Below the pieces are notes generated by a model. It was not told the origin of the DNA and did no database searches. It saw only the letters and a list, made by a program, of their open reading frames with translations. From NCBI RefSeq assembly GCF_900115565.1, contig NZ_FOWW01000002.1:483160-547159 (forward strand): a stretch of DNA of 64,000 bases. Direction: 5' to 3'. Every line of letters starts with the position of its first letter. Position 1 is the stretch's first letter. Positions 29,679 through 38,696 of this stretch are shown here, piece by piece. The position numbers and the translations under genes were made by a program. This stretch comes from Amycolatopsis arida (lineage in GTDB: Bacteria; Actinomycetota; Actinomycetes; Mycobacteriales; Pseudonocardiaceae).

Positions 29679-30026
29679 ATGGCAGTCACCGTCGAGGACG
29701 TGCGGAACATCCGGTTCGAGCGGGCCGCCATCGGCACCCGCGGCTACCATCCGGCGGAGGTGGACGCGTTCCTCGACCGGGTCGTTGACACCCTCGCCGG
29801 AGAGGACCACCTCACCGCCGCGGACGTGCACAGCGTCGCGTTCGCCAGGGCGCCGCTGGGCAAGCGGGGTTACGACCAGGCCGCGGTGGACGCGTTCCTG
29901 CAACTCGTGGAGAGCACCCTGACCGGCCTCGGCGGCCCGACCGCCGCGAACGGCACCGCCTACGTCGCGCCGGCGCTGGAGCACAGCCACGTGCGCAAGC
30001 CCCTGTGGCGCCGGGTCCGTCCCTAG
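29679..30026 (+). CDS. small DivIVA-motif repeat protein 2
   Basis: A 115-residue paralogue of the preceding protein, again with two motifs: [19 protein letters not shown] and [19 protein letters not shown], joined by the same TLAGEDxLTAAxVH linker. The C-terminal tail differs and ends in basic residues ([10 protein letters not shown]). GGGAGCAG precedes ATG 29679. The pair looks like a local tandem duplication placed between pth and the acyl-AMP ligase; I do not recall this pair at that position in mycobacteria. Confidence 0.75.
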   Translation: MAVTVEDVRNIRFERAAIGTRGYHPAEVDAFLDRVVDTLAGEDHLTAADVHSVAFARAPLGKRGYDQAAVDAFLQLVESTLTGLGGPTAANGTAYVAPALEHSHVRKPLWRRVRP

Positions 30027-30060
30027 CCGGTCGGCATCGCGCGGAACCACGTGAACCCGA

Positions 30061-31746
30061 TCAGTCGGCGTTGCCGGCGATGCGGTCGGCGTACTGCTGG
30101 GCGGTGGCGGCGCGGCGCACCTTGCCGGACGGCGTCTTCGGCAGCGAGCCGGGCGAGAGCACCACCACCGAGTACGGCCGCATCTCCACCGCGTCCCGCA
30201 CGCGGGCCGCGACGTTCTTCGCCAGTGAGCGCTCCGCCTCCGCGTCACCGGCCAGTTTGGACTCCAGCACCACGGCGAACCGCTCCCGCCGGGTGCCCGC
30301 GTCGAGCCGCACCGCCACGGCGTTGCCGGCGCGCACGCCCTCCACCGACATCGCGGCGCGCTCGATGTCCGTCGGGTAGATGTTGCGGCCGCCCATGATG
30401 ATGACGTCCTTGGCCCGGCCGCAGATCAGGAGCTGCCCGTCCACCAGGTACCCCAGGTCGCCGGTGGCCAGCCAGCCCTCGGCGTCCTGCGTCGGCCGTG
30501 GCCCTTCCATGGTCAGGTAGCCGGGGGTCACCGCCTCGCCGCGCAGCCGGATCTCCCCGACCTCCCGCTCGCCGAGCACGGCGCCGTGCTCGTCCACGAT
30601 CCGCGCCTCCAACCCGGGCAGCGGGCGGCCGAGCTTGGCGAACGTCCGCACCTCGTCGGTGCCGCGCCGCGGGTCGCCCTCGGGCACCGGTACGGCGCGG
30701 TTCTCCGCCTCCAGCGCGTGCGCCTCCACCACGTCCATCGACAGCCCCGAGCCGACCGGCACGAACGACACCGCCAGCGTCGTCTCCGCCATGCCGTACG
30801 CGGGGAACACCGCCTCGGGCCTCAGCCCGAACCGGGCGCCCGCCTCGGTGAAGCCGCGCACGGCGGCCTCGTCGATCGGCTCTGCGCCGTTGAGCGCGAT
30901 GCGCAGGCTGGACAGGTCGTAGGCGTCGTCGTCGTCGACCTTGGCCAACCGGCGCCCGACGATGGCGTAGGCGAAGTTCGGCGCGGCGGTGGCGGTGCCG
31001 CGGTACTTGCTGATCAGCTGGGGCCAGATCAGCGGGCCGGAGAGGAACTCCACCGGGGTGACCTTGACCAGCTCGACACCGAAGGTCATCGGCAGGGTCA
31101 GGAAGCCGACCATGCCCATGTCGTGGAAGGTGGGCAGCCAGGACACCATGATGTCCGCGTCGAACCGGAACTCCGCGGCCTCCACCATCGCGGTGATGTT
31201 CGCGAGCAGGTTGCGGTGGGTGATCCGGACGGCCTTCGGCTCGGCGGTGGAGCCGCTGGTGAGCTGTAACAACGCCTGGTCGTCCTCGCCGGTCGGCACC
31301 GGCTGGCCGATCGGCTCGGCGGTGAGCAGGTCGTCGATCATCGTGTGCCGGATGCCGTGCTCGGTGAGCACCGGGGCGAGCTGGTCGAACGGCGAGCCGA
31401 GCAGCACCAGCCGGGAGTCGATCATGCCGAGGACGCGGACGGTGTCCTCGGCCCACTCGGCGAGGTCGGTGCGCGGGGTGGGCTGGTGCAGCATCGTGAC
31501 GCTGCCGCCGGCCAGCCAGACACCCTGCACGGTGGGGGCGATCAACGCCGGCGCGGCGGCCAGCACCGCGACGGCCGCGCCCGGCTCCAACCCGCCGGCG
31601 ACGAGACCGCCGGCGACCCCGCGGGCCTGCTCGTGCACCTCCGCCCAGGTCTGGCGGACGGGCTCGTGCGGCTCCCCGGTGACCATGCCGCGCTGCCGAC
31701 CACCCGCGGCCGCCGAGGCGACCATCGTCTCCACGAACCGACTCAT
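30061..31746 (-). CDS. fatty acyl-AMP ligase (Pks16-like)
   Basis: A 561-residue ANL-superfamily adenylating enzyme. The core motif [21 protein letters not shown], the [14 protein letters not shown] segment, [24 protein letters not shown] and the catalytic-Lys end [10 protein letters not shown] are all present. The W-L-P-x-x-H-D-M-G-x-x-G signature and overall length fit the FAAL/FadD-like group that makes acyl-adenylates for a carrier protein or CoA. Position next to pth equals Rv1013 (pks16) in M. tuberculosis. No PKS or acyl carrier protein lies nearby, so the partner is elsewhere. Confidence 0.88.
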   Translation of the reverse strand: MSRFVETMVASAAAGGRQRGMVTGEPHEPVRQTWAEVHEQARGVAGGLVAGGLEPGAAVAVLAAAPALIAPTVQGVWLAGGSVTMLHQPTPRTDLAEWAEDTVRVLGMIDSRLVLLGSPFDQLAPVLTEHGIRHTMIDDLLTAEPIGQPVPTGEDDQALLQLTSGSTAEPKAVRITHRNLLANITAMVEAAEFRFDADIMVSWLPTFHDMGMVGFLTLPMTFGVELVKVTPVEFLSGPLIWPQLISKYRGTATAAPNFAYAIVGRRLAKVDDDDAYDLSSLRIALNGAEPIDEAAVRGFTEAGARFGLRPEAVFPAYGMAETTLAVSFVPVGSGLSMDVVEAHALEAENRAVPVPEGDPRRGTDEVRTFAKLGRPLPGLEARIVDEHGAVLGEREVGEIRLRGEAVTPGYLTMEGPRPTQDAEGWLATGDLGYLVDGQLLICGRAKDVIIMGGRNIYPTDIERAAMSVEGVRAGNAVAVRLDAGTRRERFAVVLESKLAGDAEAERSLAKNVAARVRDAVEMRPYSVVVLSPGSLPKTPSGKVRRAATAQQYADRIAGNAD

Positions 31747-31811
31747 GGGCTCACCTTAACCAGTCGGCGAGATCGACCGCGGGGCTATAGCTGCTCTATC
31801 GTCTGGCGATC

Positions 31812-33137
31812 ATGACGGAGATCGCGCCATGGGCCGCGCCGGCGGCCCGCCGTCGGTTGCAGGAGGTGGCCGCCGCGGTCACCAACCGGACCGGCCCGAC
31901 GGAGGTCGCCGAGACGGTGCGGGCCGCGCTGGCCGCGCACCGGCGGCAGTTCGACGACGAGGGGATCGTGCTCTACGCCGGGACCAACGTGCCGAGCTCG
32001 GCCGCGCTGGCGGCGTACGACCCGGCCGTGTCCACCCGGCCGAGCATGGGCTGGCCGGGCGAGAAGTACCAGACCGGTCTGGACCACCTGGACACGCTGG
32101 AGGTGCTGGCGCCGCTGCTGGTGGCCGAGCGGATGGCGGGTCGGTTCGCCGAGGTGCGGCTGCCGAGCGCGACGATGGCGAACCTGGCCGTCTACCGCGC
32201 GCTCGCCGAGCCGGGGGACACGGTCGCGGTGTTGCCGGAGGCCGCCGGGGGGCACGCGAGCCACCACGCGTACGGGGCGGCCGGGATCCGCGGGCTGCGG
32301 GTGGTGGACCTGCCCTACGACGCCGGGGCGCTCGGGATCGACCACGCGGCGCTGCCCGGGTTCCTGCGCGCGCACCGGCCGCGGCTGGTGGTGGTCGGGG
32401 CGAGCCTGATGCTGTTCCCGCACGACGTCGCGCGGGTGCGGGCGGCGGTGGACGAGGTCGGGGCGACGTTGGTGTACGACGCGTCGCACGTGGCGGGGCT
32501 GGTGGCGACCGGGCTGTTCCAACGGCCGCTGCCGGAGAGGGCGCACGTGGTGACGTTCTCGACGTACAAGTCGTACGGCGGGCCGCCCGGCGGGTGCGTG
32601 GTGACGCGGGACGAGAGGTTGGCGGAGCGGATCTCGCTGGCGGCGTATCCGGGGATGCTGGCCAACTACGACGTCGGGCGGCTCGGTGCGCTGGCGATCG
32701 CGACGGCCGAGTTGGGGACGCCCGCGGGTCGCCGGTACGCGGAGCGGTGTGCCGGCAACGCGCGGGCGTTCGCCGAGGCGCTGCACGACGCGGGTTTCGC
32801 GGTGACCGGGGCCGGGCGCGGGTTCACGCGGTCGCACCACGTGGCGGTGGACGCGGCCGGGTGCGGCGGCGGTGAGGCCGCGGCGGCCCGGCTGGCCGCG
32901 GCGGGGATCTACCTGAGCGCGATCGGGCTGCCGGGGCAGGGGCCGGTGGCGGAGGGGTTGCGCGGGCTGCGGATCGGCACCCAGGAGGTCACCCGCCGCG
33001 GCTTCGGGGCGGAGCACCTGCGGGTGGTGGCGGCCCTGATGCGCCACGTGCTCCTCGACGGCACCGACCCCGCCGAGATCCGCCCCGAGGTCGTCGCCCT
33101 GCGCCGCTCGGTGTCCGAAAAGGACTCGACCGACTGA
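31812..33137 (+). CDS. serine hydroxymethyltransferase-like PLP enzyme
   Basis: A 441-residue fold-type I PLP enzyme close to GlyA but not canonical. The PLP-binding Asp-His pair is in LVYDASHVAGLVATG and the Schiff-base Lys in FSTYKSYGGPPGGCVVT (GlyA has TTHKTLRGPRGG). The N-terminal YAGTNVPSSAALAAYDP and GEKYQTGLDHLDTLE parallel GlyA's NPSENYPS and GYPGRRYYGG regions but differ. It may cleave or form a beta-hydroxy amino acid (threonine-aldolase or alpha-methylserine type). It is divergent from the acyl-AMP ligase with a 65-base gap. Substrate not assignable. Confidence 0.8.
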   Translation: MTEIAPWAAPAARRRLQEVAAAVTNRTGPTEVAETVRAALAAHRRQFDDEGIVLYAGTNVPSSAALAAYDPAVSTRPSMGWPGEKYQTGLDHLDTLEVLAPLLVAERMAGRFAEVRLPSATMANLAVYRALAEPGDTVAVLPEAAGGHASHHAYGAAGIRGLRVVDLPYDAGALGIDHAALPGFLRAHRPRLVVVGASLMLFPHDVARVRAAVDEVGATLVYDASHVAGLVATGLFQRPLPERAHVVTFSTYKSYGGPPGGCVVTRDERLAERISLAAYPGMLANYDVGRLGALAIATAELGTPAGRRYAERCAGNARAFAEALHDAGFAVTGAGRGFTRSHHVAVDAAGCGGGEAAAARLAAAGIYLSAIGLPGQGPVAEGLRGLRIGTQEVTRRGFGAEHLRVVAALMRHVLLDGTDPAEIRPEVVALRRSVSEKDSTD

Positions 33138-33350
33138 CTACCGCCGGCTCGGCCGTGGACCACGAGCTACACTGTGGACGGCGCCCATCCGGGCCGATTC
33201 ACCGGCACGGCACGGGTTTTCACCGCATCAAGGGTTTCACCGCACCGTTTTCGATCTTCGCGGCCCCTCTAGAGTAGCCCCCACCCATCCCGGGGGCCGG
33301 CCCCGCTTCCAGTCTACCCGGCATCGGTGGGGAGGAGCTGGTTCTCGCGA

Positions 33351-33398
33351 AGTTGTGGACAACTCGCGGGGTTTTCGGGGTGTGAACGGGCCGTTCAC
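33351..33398. repeat. two perfect palindromes in a 444-bp gap
   Basis: The gap 33138-33581 has no credible gene. It holds AGTTGT-GG-ACAACT (33351-33364), which contains TGTGGACAA, the complement of the actinobacterial DnaA-box consensus TTGTCCACA, and, 17 bases later, GTGAACGG-G-CCGTTCAC (33382-33398). Two TTTCACCGCA copies lie near 33219 and 33236. Palindromes of the second type are, from memory, common between actinomycete genes; function unknown. Confidence 0.5.
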
Positions 33399-33581
33399 GC
33401 CCGAGTTCACTCGGATGGGCGCCTTGTGGGAGTGGTGGCGGACGGCGCCGTGGCGGTCGTTACGGGCTGTCGGTCCTGCCGATCGTCGTGGCGGGCCGGA
33501 GCCACGGGCAGGCCACCACCGAGCTGGCATCGCGACAGCGGGAAGCCCGAGAGCCCCGGGAGGAACAGAGCGGCGTGACGG

Positions 33582-35465
33582 CTACTCCAGCGCCTCGGAC
33601 ACCGCCAGCCAGCGCTCCTCGACGCCCTCCTTCTCCGCCTGGAGCGCCTTCAGCTCCGTGTTGAGTCGCATCAGGCGGTCGGGGTCGGTGGCGGCCTCGG
33701 CCAGGGCGTCGTGGAGCTCCGATTCCTTCCGGTGCAACGTGTCCAGCCGCCGCTCGAGGCGGCCCAGCTCCTTGCCCGCCGCGCGGCGCTCGGCCGCCTC
33801 GCTCTTCCGCCGCTCGCTCGCGCCGGCTCGCTCGCCCGCGCCGGCCCGCCCGGCAGTCCCGGACCGCCCACCGGCGCCACCCCGCCCGGAAGCCGACACG
33901 CCGGCAACGAACCCGCCGGCAGCGGACCCGCCGGCAGCGGACCCGCCCGCCGCCGACGTACCGGCAGCGGGCAGCGTGTCCCGCCGGCTCAGGTACTCCT
34001 CGATCCCCCCGGGCAGGTGGGTCACCCGGCCGTCACCGAGCAGGGCGACCACCGTGTCGCACACCCGCTCCACCAGGTACCGGTCGTGCGAGACCACCAC
34101 CAACGTTCCCGCCCACGAGTCGAGCAGGTCCTCCAGCTGCTGCAACGTGTCGATGTCCAGGTCGTTGGTCGGCTCGTCGAGCAGCAGCACGTTCGGCTCC
34201 GCCATCAACAGCCGCACCAGCTGCAGCCGCCGGCGCTCGCCACCGGACAGGTCCGCCACCGGCGTCCACTGCCGCGCCGGCGGGAACCCCAACTTCTCCG
34301 CCAGCTGCGACGCCGACAGCTCCTGCTTGCCCAGCACCACCCGCCCGGCGACGTCCTCCACCGCCTGCAGCACCCGACGGTCCCCCGGGAGATCCTCGAG
34401 CTCCTGCCGCAGGTGCGCCAGCCGCACGGTCCTGCCCTCGACCCGCCGCCCGCTCTCCGGCCGCACCTCACCGGCCAGCAATCGCAGCAGCGTGCTCTTG
34501 CCGGAGCCGTTGACCCCGACGACACCGATCCGATCGCCCGGCCCGATCCGCCAGGTCACCGAGTCCAGCAGGCACCGCCCGCCAACCGACAGCGACACGT
34601 CCTCCAGCTCCAGCACCGTCCTGCCGAGCCGCCGCCGGGCGAACGACATCAGCTCCACGGTGTCCCGCGGCGGCGGCACGTCCGCGATCAGCGCCTCGGC
34701 CGCCTCCACCCGGTACCGCGGCTTCGACGTCCGCGCCTTCGCACCCCGCTGCAACCACGCCAACTCCTTGCGCGCGAGGTTGCGCCGCTTCTCCTCGGCG
34801 TCGGCCGCCCGGCGGGCCCGCTCGGCCCGCGCGAACACCCAGTCGGCGTACCCGCCCTCGTACTGCTCGACCCGGCCACCGGCGACCTCCCAGGTCCGCT
34901 GGCACACCGTGTCCAGGAACCATCGGTCGTGCGTCACCACCACCACGGCCACCTTCCGCTCCCGCAGGTGGTCGGCCAGCCAGCGCACCCCCTCGACGTC
35001 CAGGTGGTTGGTCGGCTCGTCCAGCACCAGCAGGTCGAGCTCACCCACCAGCGCCGCGGCCAGCGCGACCCGCCGCCGCTCCCCGCCGGACAGCTGCGCC
35101 GTCGGCGTCTCCAGGCCGAGCGCCACCACCCCGAGCCCGGTGACGATCGACCGCACCCGCGCGTCGGCCGCCCACTCGTGCTCGGCGGCATACCCGGACA
35201 GCACGGCGTCACGTACCGAGCTCCCCGCCGGCAGCTCGGTACGCTGGGTCACCACCGCCATCCGCAGCCCGCTGGCCCAGCTCACCCGTCCCGCGTCCGG
35301 CCCGGCGATCCCGGCGAGCACCTCCAGCAGCGTCGTCTTGCCACCCCCGTTGAGCCCCACCACGCCGATCCGCTCACCCCGCGCCACACCGAGCGAGACG
35401 TTGTCGAGCAGCGGCCGGACACCGTAGGACTTGTGCACCGACTCCAGGTTGACGAGATTGACCAC
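33582..35465 (-). CDS. ABC-F family ATPase (ribosome-associated type)
   Basis: A 627-residue protein with two ABC domains and no membrane segments. Domain 1: Walker A GLNGGGKTT, signature LSGGERRRVALA, Walker B LLVLDEPTNHLD. Domain 2: GVNGSGKST, LSGGERRRLQLV, LLLDEPTNDLD. A linker (about residues 240-310) joins them. The C-terminal end has a Gly/Ala/Pro-rich stretch with repeated SAAGG units and a coiled coil (LGRLERRLDTLHRKESEL) as in Uup/EttA-like proteins. Members modulate the ribosomal E-site or give antibiotic protection; the housekeeping location beside ispE favours a translation factor. GTG 35465 is the start. Confidence 0.9.
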   Translation of the reverse strand: MVNLVNLESVHKSYGVRPLLDNVSLGVARGERIGVVGLNGGGKTTLLEVLAGIAGPDAGRVSWASGLRMAVVTQRTELPAGSSVRDAVLSGYAAEHEWAADARVRSIVTGLGVVALGLETPTAQLSGGERRRVALAAALVGELDLLVLDEPTNHLDVEGVRWLADHLRERKVAVVVVTHDRWFLDTVCQRTWEVAGGRVEQYEGGYADWVFARAERARRAADAEEKRRNLARKELAWLQRGAKARTSKPRYRVEAAEALIADVPPPRDTVELMSFARRRLGRTVLELEDVSLSVGGRCLLDSVTWRIGPGDRIGVVGVNGSGKSTLLRLLAGEVRPESGRRVEGRTVRLAHLRQELEDLPGDRRVLQAVEDVAGRVVLGKQELSASQLAEKLGFPPARQWTPVADLSGGERRRLQLVRLLMAEPNVLLLDEPTNDLDIDTLQQLEDLLDSWAGTLVVVSHDRYLVERVCDTVVALLGDGRVTHLPGGIEEYLSRRDTLPAAGTSAAGGSAAGGSAAGGFVAGVSASGRGGAGGRSGTAGRAGAGERAGASERRKSEAAERRAAGKELGRLERRLDTLHRKESELHDALAEAATDPDRLMRLNTELKALQAEKEGVEERWLAVSEALE

Positions 35466-35498
35466 AAACGATCCTTTTCGGACGATCCAGAAGGGCGA

Positions 35499-36464
35499 CT
35501 AGGCGTGCACCTGCGGCGGTGCCGGCCGCGGCGAGTCGTCGCCGCCGACCACCCGCGCGCCCGGCACCGGCCCGTGCGCCACCCGCACGGTCCGGCAAAC
35601 CCCCGCGCCGGCCAGCTCGGCGGCCACCGCCAGCGCCGACTCCGCGTCGGTGCAGAGGAACGCGCAGGTGGGGCCGGAGCCGGACACCGTGCCGGCCAGC
35701 GCGCCGGCGTTGACCCCCGCCCGCAGCGTGCGGCGCAGCCCCGGCCGCAGCGACACGGCGGCGGCCTGCAGGTCGTTGCCGAGCAGCAGGGCGAGCTGCC
35801 GCGGATCCCCGGACGAGAGCGCCTCCACCACCGGGTCGTGCGAGCCCACCCGCGGCGGGTCGCCCTGCGCCCGCAGCCGGTCCAGCTCCTGGTACACCCG
35901 CGGGGTCGACAGGCCCCGCTGGTCGAACGCGAGCACCCAGTGGAACGTGTGCCGGGACAGCACCGGCACGAGCTGCTCCCCTCGGCCGGTGCCCAGCGCG
36001 GTGCCGCCGTACAGCGCGAACGGCACGTCGCTGCCGAGCTCCGCCGCGACATCGGCCAGCTCGTCCCGGCTGATGTCCAACCGCCACAACGACGCCAGCC
36101 CCACCAGTGTCGCGGCGGCGTCGGCGCTGCCCCCGGCCATGCCACCGGCCACCGGGATGCCCTTGTTCAGCACCACTCGCACCGCGGCCTCGCCGCCGGA
36201 CCTGCCGACGTGCGCGGCCAACGTCTGCACGGCCCGCCAGGCCAGGTTGTCCGCGCCGGTCGGCACCGAGTCCTGCCCCTCGCCGTACACCTCGACGCCG
36301 GGCTCCTCCGCCACCGCCACGGTCACCTCGTCGGTGAGCGAGACCGCCTGGAAGACCGTGGCCAGCTCGTGGTAGCCGTCCGCGCGCAGGTCACCGACCG
36401 AGAGGTGCAGGTTGATCTTGGCTGGCACTCTCACGGTGACGGGCGGGGGTACGACGGCGAGCAC
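35499..36464 (-). CDS. ispE: 4-diphosphocytidyl-2-C-methyl-D-erythritol kinase
   Basis: A 321-residue GHMP kinase of the MEP isoprenoid pathway. It shows [24 protein letters not shown] (catalytic-base region), the ATP loop [19 protein letters not shown] and the C-terminal [18 protein letters not shown] 36464 is used. It is followed by the ABC-F gene on the same strand 33 bases later. Confidence 0.97.
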   Translation of the reverse strand: MLAVVPPPVTVRVPAKINLHLSVGDLRADGYHELATVFQAVSLTDEVTVAVAEEPGVEVYGEGQDSVPTGADNLAWRAVQTLAAHVGRSGGEAAVRVVLNKGIPVAGGMAGGSADAAATLVGLASLWRLDISRDELADVAAELGSDVPFALYGGTALGTGRGEQLVPVLSRHTFHWVLAFDQRGLSTPRVYQELDRLRAQGDPPRVGSHDPVVEALSSGDPRQLALLLGNDLQAAAVSLRPGLRRTLRAGVNAGALAGTVSGSGPTCAFLCTDAESALAVAAELAGAGVCRTVRVAHGPVPGARVVGGDDSPRPAPPQVHA

Positions 36465-36474
36465 GGTCCCAAGC

Positions 36475-37041
36475 CTACGTGGCCGAACCGCCCGATCGGC
36501 GCGGAACGGCCAGCTCGAGCGCGACCTCGAGGGCGACGTCCCGCGGCGGCGGCGCGACCCGGCCGGAGCTGAACATGGGGTTGGCCCCGAGGATCAGCGC
36601 CACCAGCGCCAGCCGGGCGCGCAACTGCGTCGCCGGATCCTCGTCGTCGGCGCAGATCAGCTGGAACAGCTCCGCCAGCTTCTCGCCGAGGGTGTGCTTG
36701 AGCCCCAGCTCGCGCATCGCCGGCATGTTCTGCTGCACGAACTCCATCACCGGCCCGAACCGCTGGTCGACGAGCGCGGCGAAGCGGCGCAACACCTCCT
36801 CGCGCGCCCGCGGGCGCTCCCCGGCCCACTCGAGCAGCTCGTCGAGCGCCGCGGAGAGGTCGGCGACGAGGCTGTGCACGATGTCCTCCTTGGTGCGGAA
36901 GTGGTAGTAGAGGGCGGCCTTCGTCACGCCCAGCCGCTCCGCGATCTCCCGCAACGAGGTCTTCTCGTAGCCCTGCTCGACGAACAGCTCCAGCGCCACC
37001 CGCTGGATGCGCTCCCGGGTGTCGCCGCGTCGACCCGCCAT
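36475..37041 (-). CDS. TetR-family repressor of adjacent MFS exporter
   Basis: A 188-residue TetR protein. [46 protein letters not shown]. The C-terminal domain has the Tet[22 protein letters not shown] segment. It is divergent from an MFS transporter, and the intergenic region contains a strong pair of operator-like palindromes. The likely role is drug- or metabolite-responsive repression of both genes. It ends ten bases before ispE starts. Confidence 0.9.
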   Translation of the reverse strand: MAGRRGDTRERIQRVALELFVEQGYEKTSLREIAERLGVTKAALYYHFRTKEDIVHSLVADLSAALDELLEWAGERPRAREEVLRRFAALVDQRFGPVMEFVQQNMPAMRELGLKHTLGEKLAELFQLICADDEDPATQLRARLALVALILGANPMFSSGRVAPPPRDVALEVALELAVPRRSGGSAT

Positions 37042-37080
37042 CCACGTCCTTCCTGAGAACCGCTCGTTCCGGAGCGCAGG

Positions 37081-37151
37081 AACTTACTTGACGGCCGGCT
37101 AGTTTTGGCTACCGTGACGAACAGGCGTCCTAACTAGCCGGCCGGTAAGTT
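37081..37151. promoter_or_regulatory. paired TetR operators in divergent promoter
   Basis: The left arm 37081-37104 (AACTTAC, four extra bases, then CGGCCGGCTAGTT) and the right arm 37132-37151 (AACTAGCCGGCCGGTAAGTT) are inverted copies of the same box around a 27-base spacer. Each box is itself nearly palindromic around CCGGCCGG. This should be where the neighbouring TetR protein binds to shut both genes. Confidence 0.7.
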
Positions 37152-37205
37152 CTCACCGCCGTCCGAGTCTACCGCCCGGCCCCGTCCCGCTGGTGGAGGA
37201 GAACC

Positions 37206-38696
37206 ATGACCGCGCTCGCCCCGACACTCGCCGACCGGCGCGCCGAGCGCCGCCGTTGGTGGGGCCTCGCCGCCATCGGCATGGCCCAGCTGCTGGTCCT
37301 CGTCGACGTCACGATCATGACGATCGCGCTGCCCTCCGCCCAGCGCGACCTCGGGATGTCCGACGCCACCCGGCAGTGGGCGATCACCGGCTACACGCTC
37401 GCCTTCGGTGGCCTGCTGCTGTTCGGCGGGCGGCTCGCCGACCGGCTCGGCCGGCGGCGGACGCTGCTCGGCGGCACGGTCGGCTTCGCGCTCGCCTCGG
37501 CGGTCGCCGGCGCGGCCGCCACCCCGGAGACGCTCGTCGCCGCCAGGGTGGGCCAGGGCGTGTTCGCCGCGCTGCTGGCCCCGTCGGCGGTGTCGCTGCT
37601 GACCATCATGTTCACCGAGCCAAGGGAGCGGGCCAGGGCGTTCGGCCTGTTCAGCGCGATCGTGCTGTCGGGCGCCGCGCTCGGTCTGGTGGTGGGCGGG
37701 GCGCTCGCCGAGTACCTCGGCTGGCGGTGGTGCATGTACGTCAACCTGCCGGTCGCGCTCGTCGCGACCGTGCTCGGCGCGGTGGTCCTTCCGCACGCCG
37801 AGGCGCACCGGGACACCCGGCTGGACTGGGTGAGCGCGCTGCTGGGCGGGGGCGGCACGGTCGCGCTGGTCACCGGGCTGACCCAGCTCGCCGAGCGGGG
37901 CACCGAGCCGGTCGGGGTGATCGGCCTGCTCGGCGCGGCGGTCGTGCTGCTCGGCGGGTTCGTGCTGCGGCAGGCCAGAGTCCGCGGCGCGCTGCTACCG
38001 CTCGCGGTGCTGGCCGACCGGGCCAGGGCGGCCGCGTTCGGCACCATCGCGATCGCCGCGTTCGGGATGTTCGGGATGCTGCTGTTCCTGACCTTCCAGA
38101 TGCAGGCGGTGCTCGGCTACGGCCCGCTGGCGACCGGCGCGGCGTTCCTGCCGTTCGTGGCGGTCAACGTGCTGGTGTCCACCCAGCTCACCCGCCGGCT
38201 GGTGCCCCGGGTGGGGCCCCGACCGCTGCTGTTCACCGGCCTGCTCGTGCTGGCGGTGGGGCTGCTCGCGCTCACCCGGCTGTCCGCGACCAGCTCCTAT
38301 GCCGGGGTGCTGCTGCCGGCGATGCTGCTGGTCGGTGCCGGCGCGGGGCTGGCGATGCCGACCGTGATGAACACCGCCACCGCCGGCGTCGCCCCGCGAC
38401 ACACCGGCGTGGCGTCGGCGTTCCTCACCACGTGCCAGCAGGTCGGCGGCTCGCTGGGCACCGCCGTGCTGAACACGGTCGCGGCCGGCGCGACGGCGGC
38501 CGTGGCCGGCGCGGGCCCGACAGCCCAGCCGCCGGCCGCGGCGACCGTGCACGGCTACGCGGTGGCCAGCGGCTGGGGCGCCGCGGTGCTCGCCGCCGGC
38601 GCCGTCGCCATGGGCCTGCTCAGCGGCTCCGGAGCCCGCGGGCGGGACGGGATCAGGCGGCGACGACGGCCTGCGGGCCGCGCACCTGGTGGGTGA
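37206..38696 (+). CDS. MFS transporter, DHA2 (14-helix) drug exporter type
   Basis: A 496-residue proton-coupled exporter with about 14 hydrophobic helices. Motif A is GGRLADRLGRRRTLLGG; motif C region is LSGAALGLVVGGALAEYLGWRWCMYVN. GGAGGAG precedes ATG 37206. It is divergent from a TetR gene with operators between. The last 44 bases overlap the end of the opposite-strand MetN-like gene. Substrate unknown. Confidence 0.92.
   Translation: MTALAPTLADRRAERRRWWGLAAIGMAQLLVLVDVTIMTIALPSAQRDLGMSDATRQWAITGYTLAFGGLLLFGGRLADRLGRRRTLLGGTVGFALASAVAGAAATPETLVAARVGQGVFAALLAPSAVSLLTIMFTEPRERARAFGLFSAIVLSGAALGLVVGGALAEYLGWRWCMYVNLPVALVATVLGAVVLPHAEAHRDTRLDWVSALLGGGGTVALVTGLTQLAERGTEPVGVIGLLGAAVVLLGGFVLRQARVRGALLPLAVLADRARAAAFGTIAIAAFGMFGMLLFLTFQMQAVLGYGPLATGAAFLPFVAVNVLVSTQLTRRLVPRVGPRPLLFTGLLVLAVGLLALTRLSATSSYAGVLLPAMLLVGAGAGLAMPTVMNTATAGVAPRHTGVASAFLTTCQQVGGSLGTAVLNTVAAGATAAVAGAGPTAQPPAAATVHGYAVASGWGAAVLAAGAVAMGLLSGSGARGRDGIRRRRRPAGRAPGG

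Noticed and set aside
33351-33364. Replication origin because of a DnaA-box match
   Set aside because: A single box with no cluster, no dnaA/dnaN nearby and no AT-rich unwinding region.
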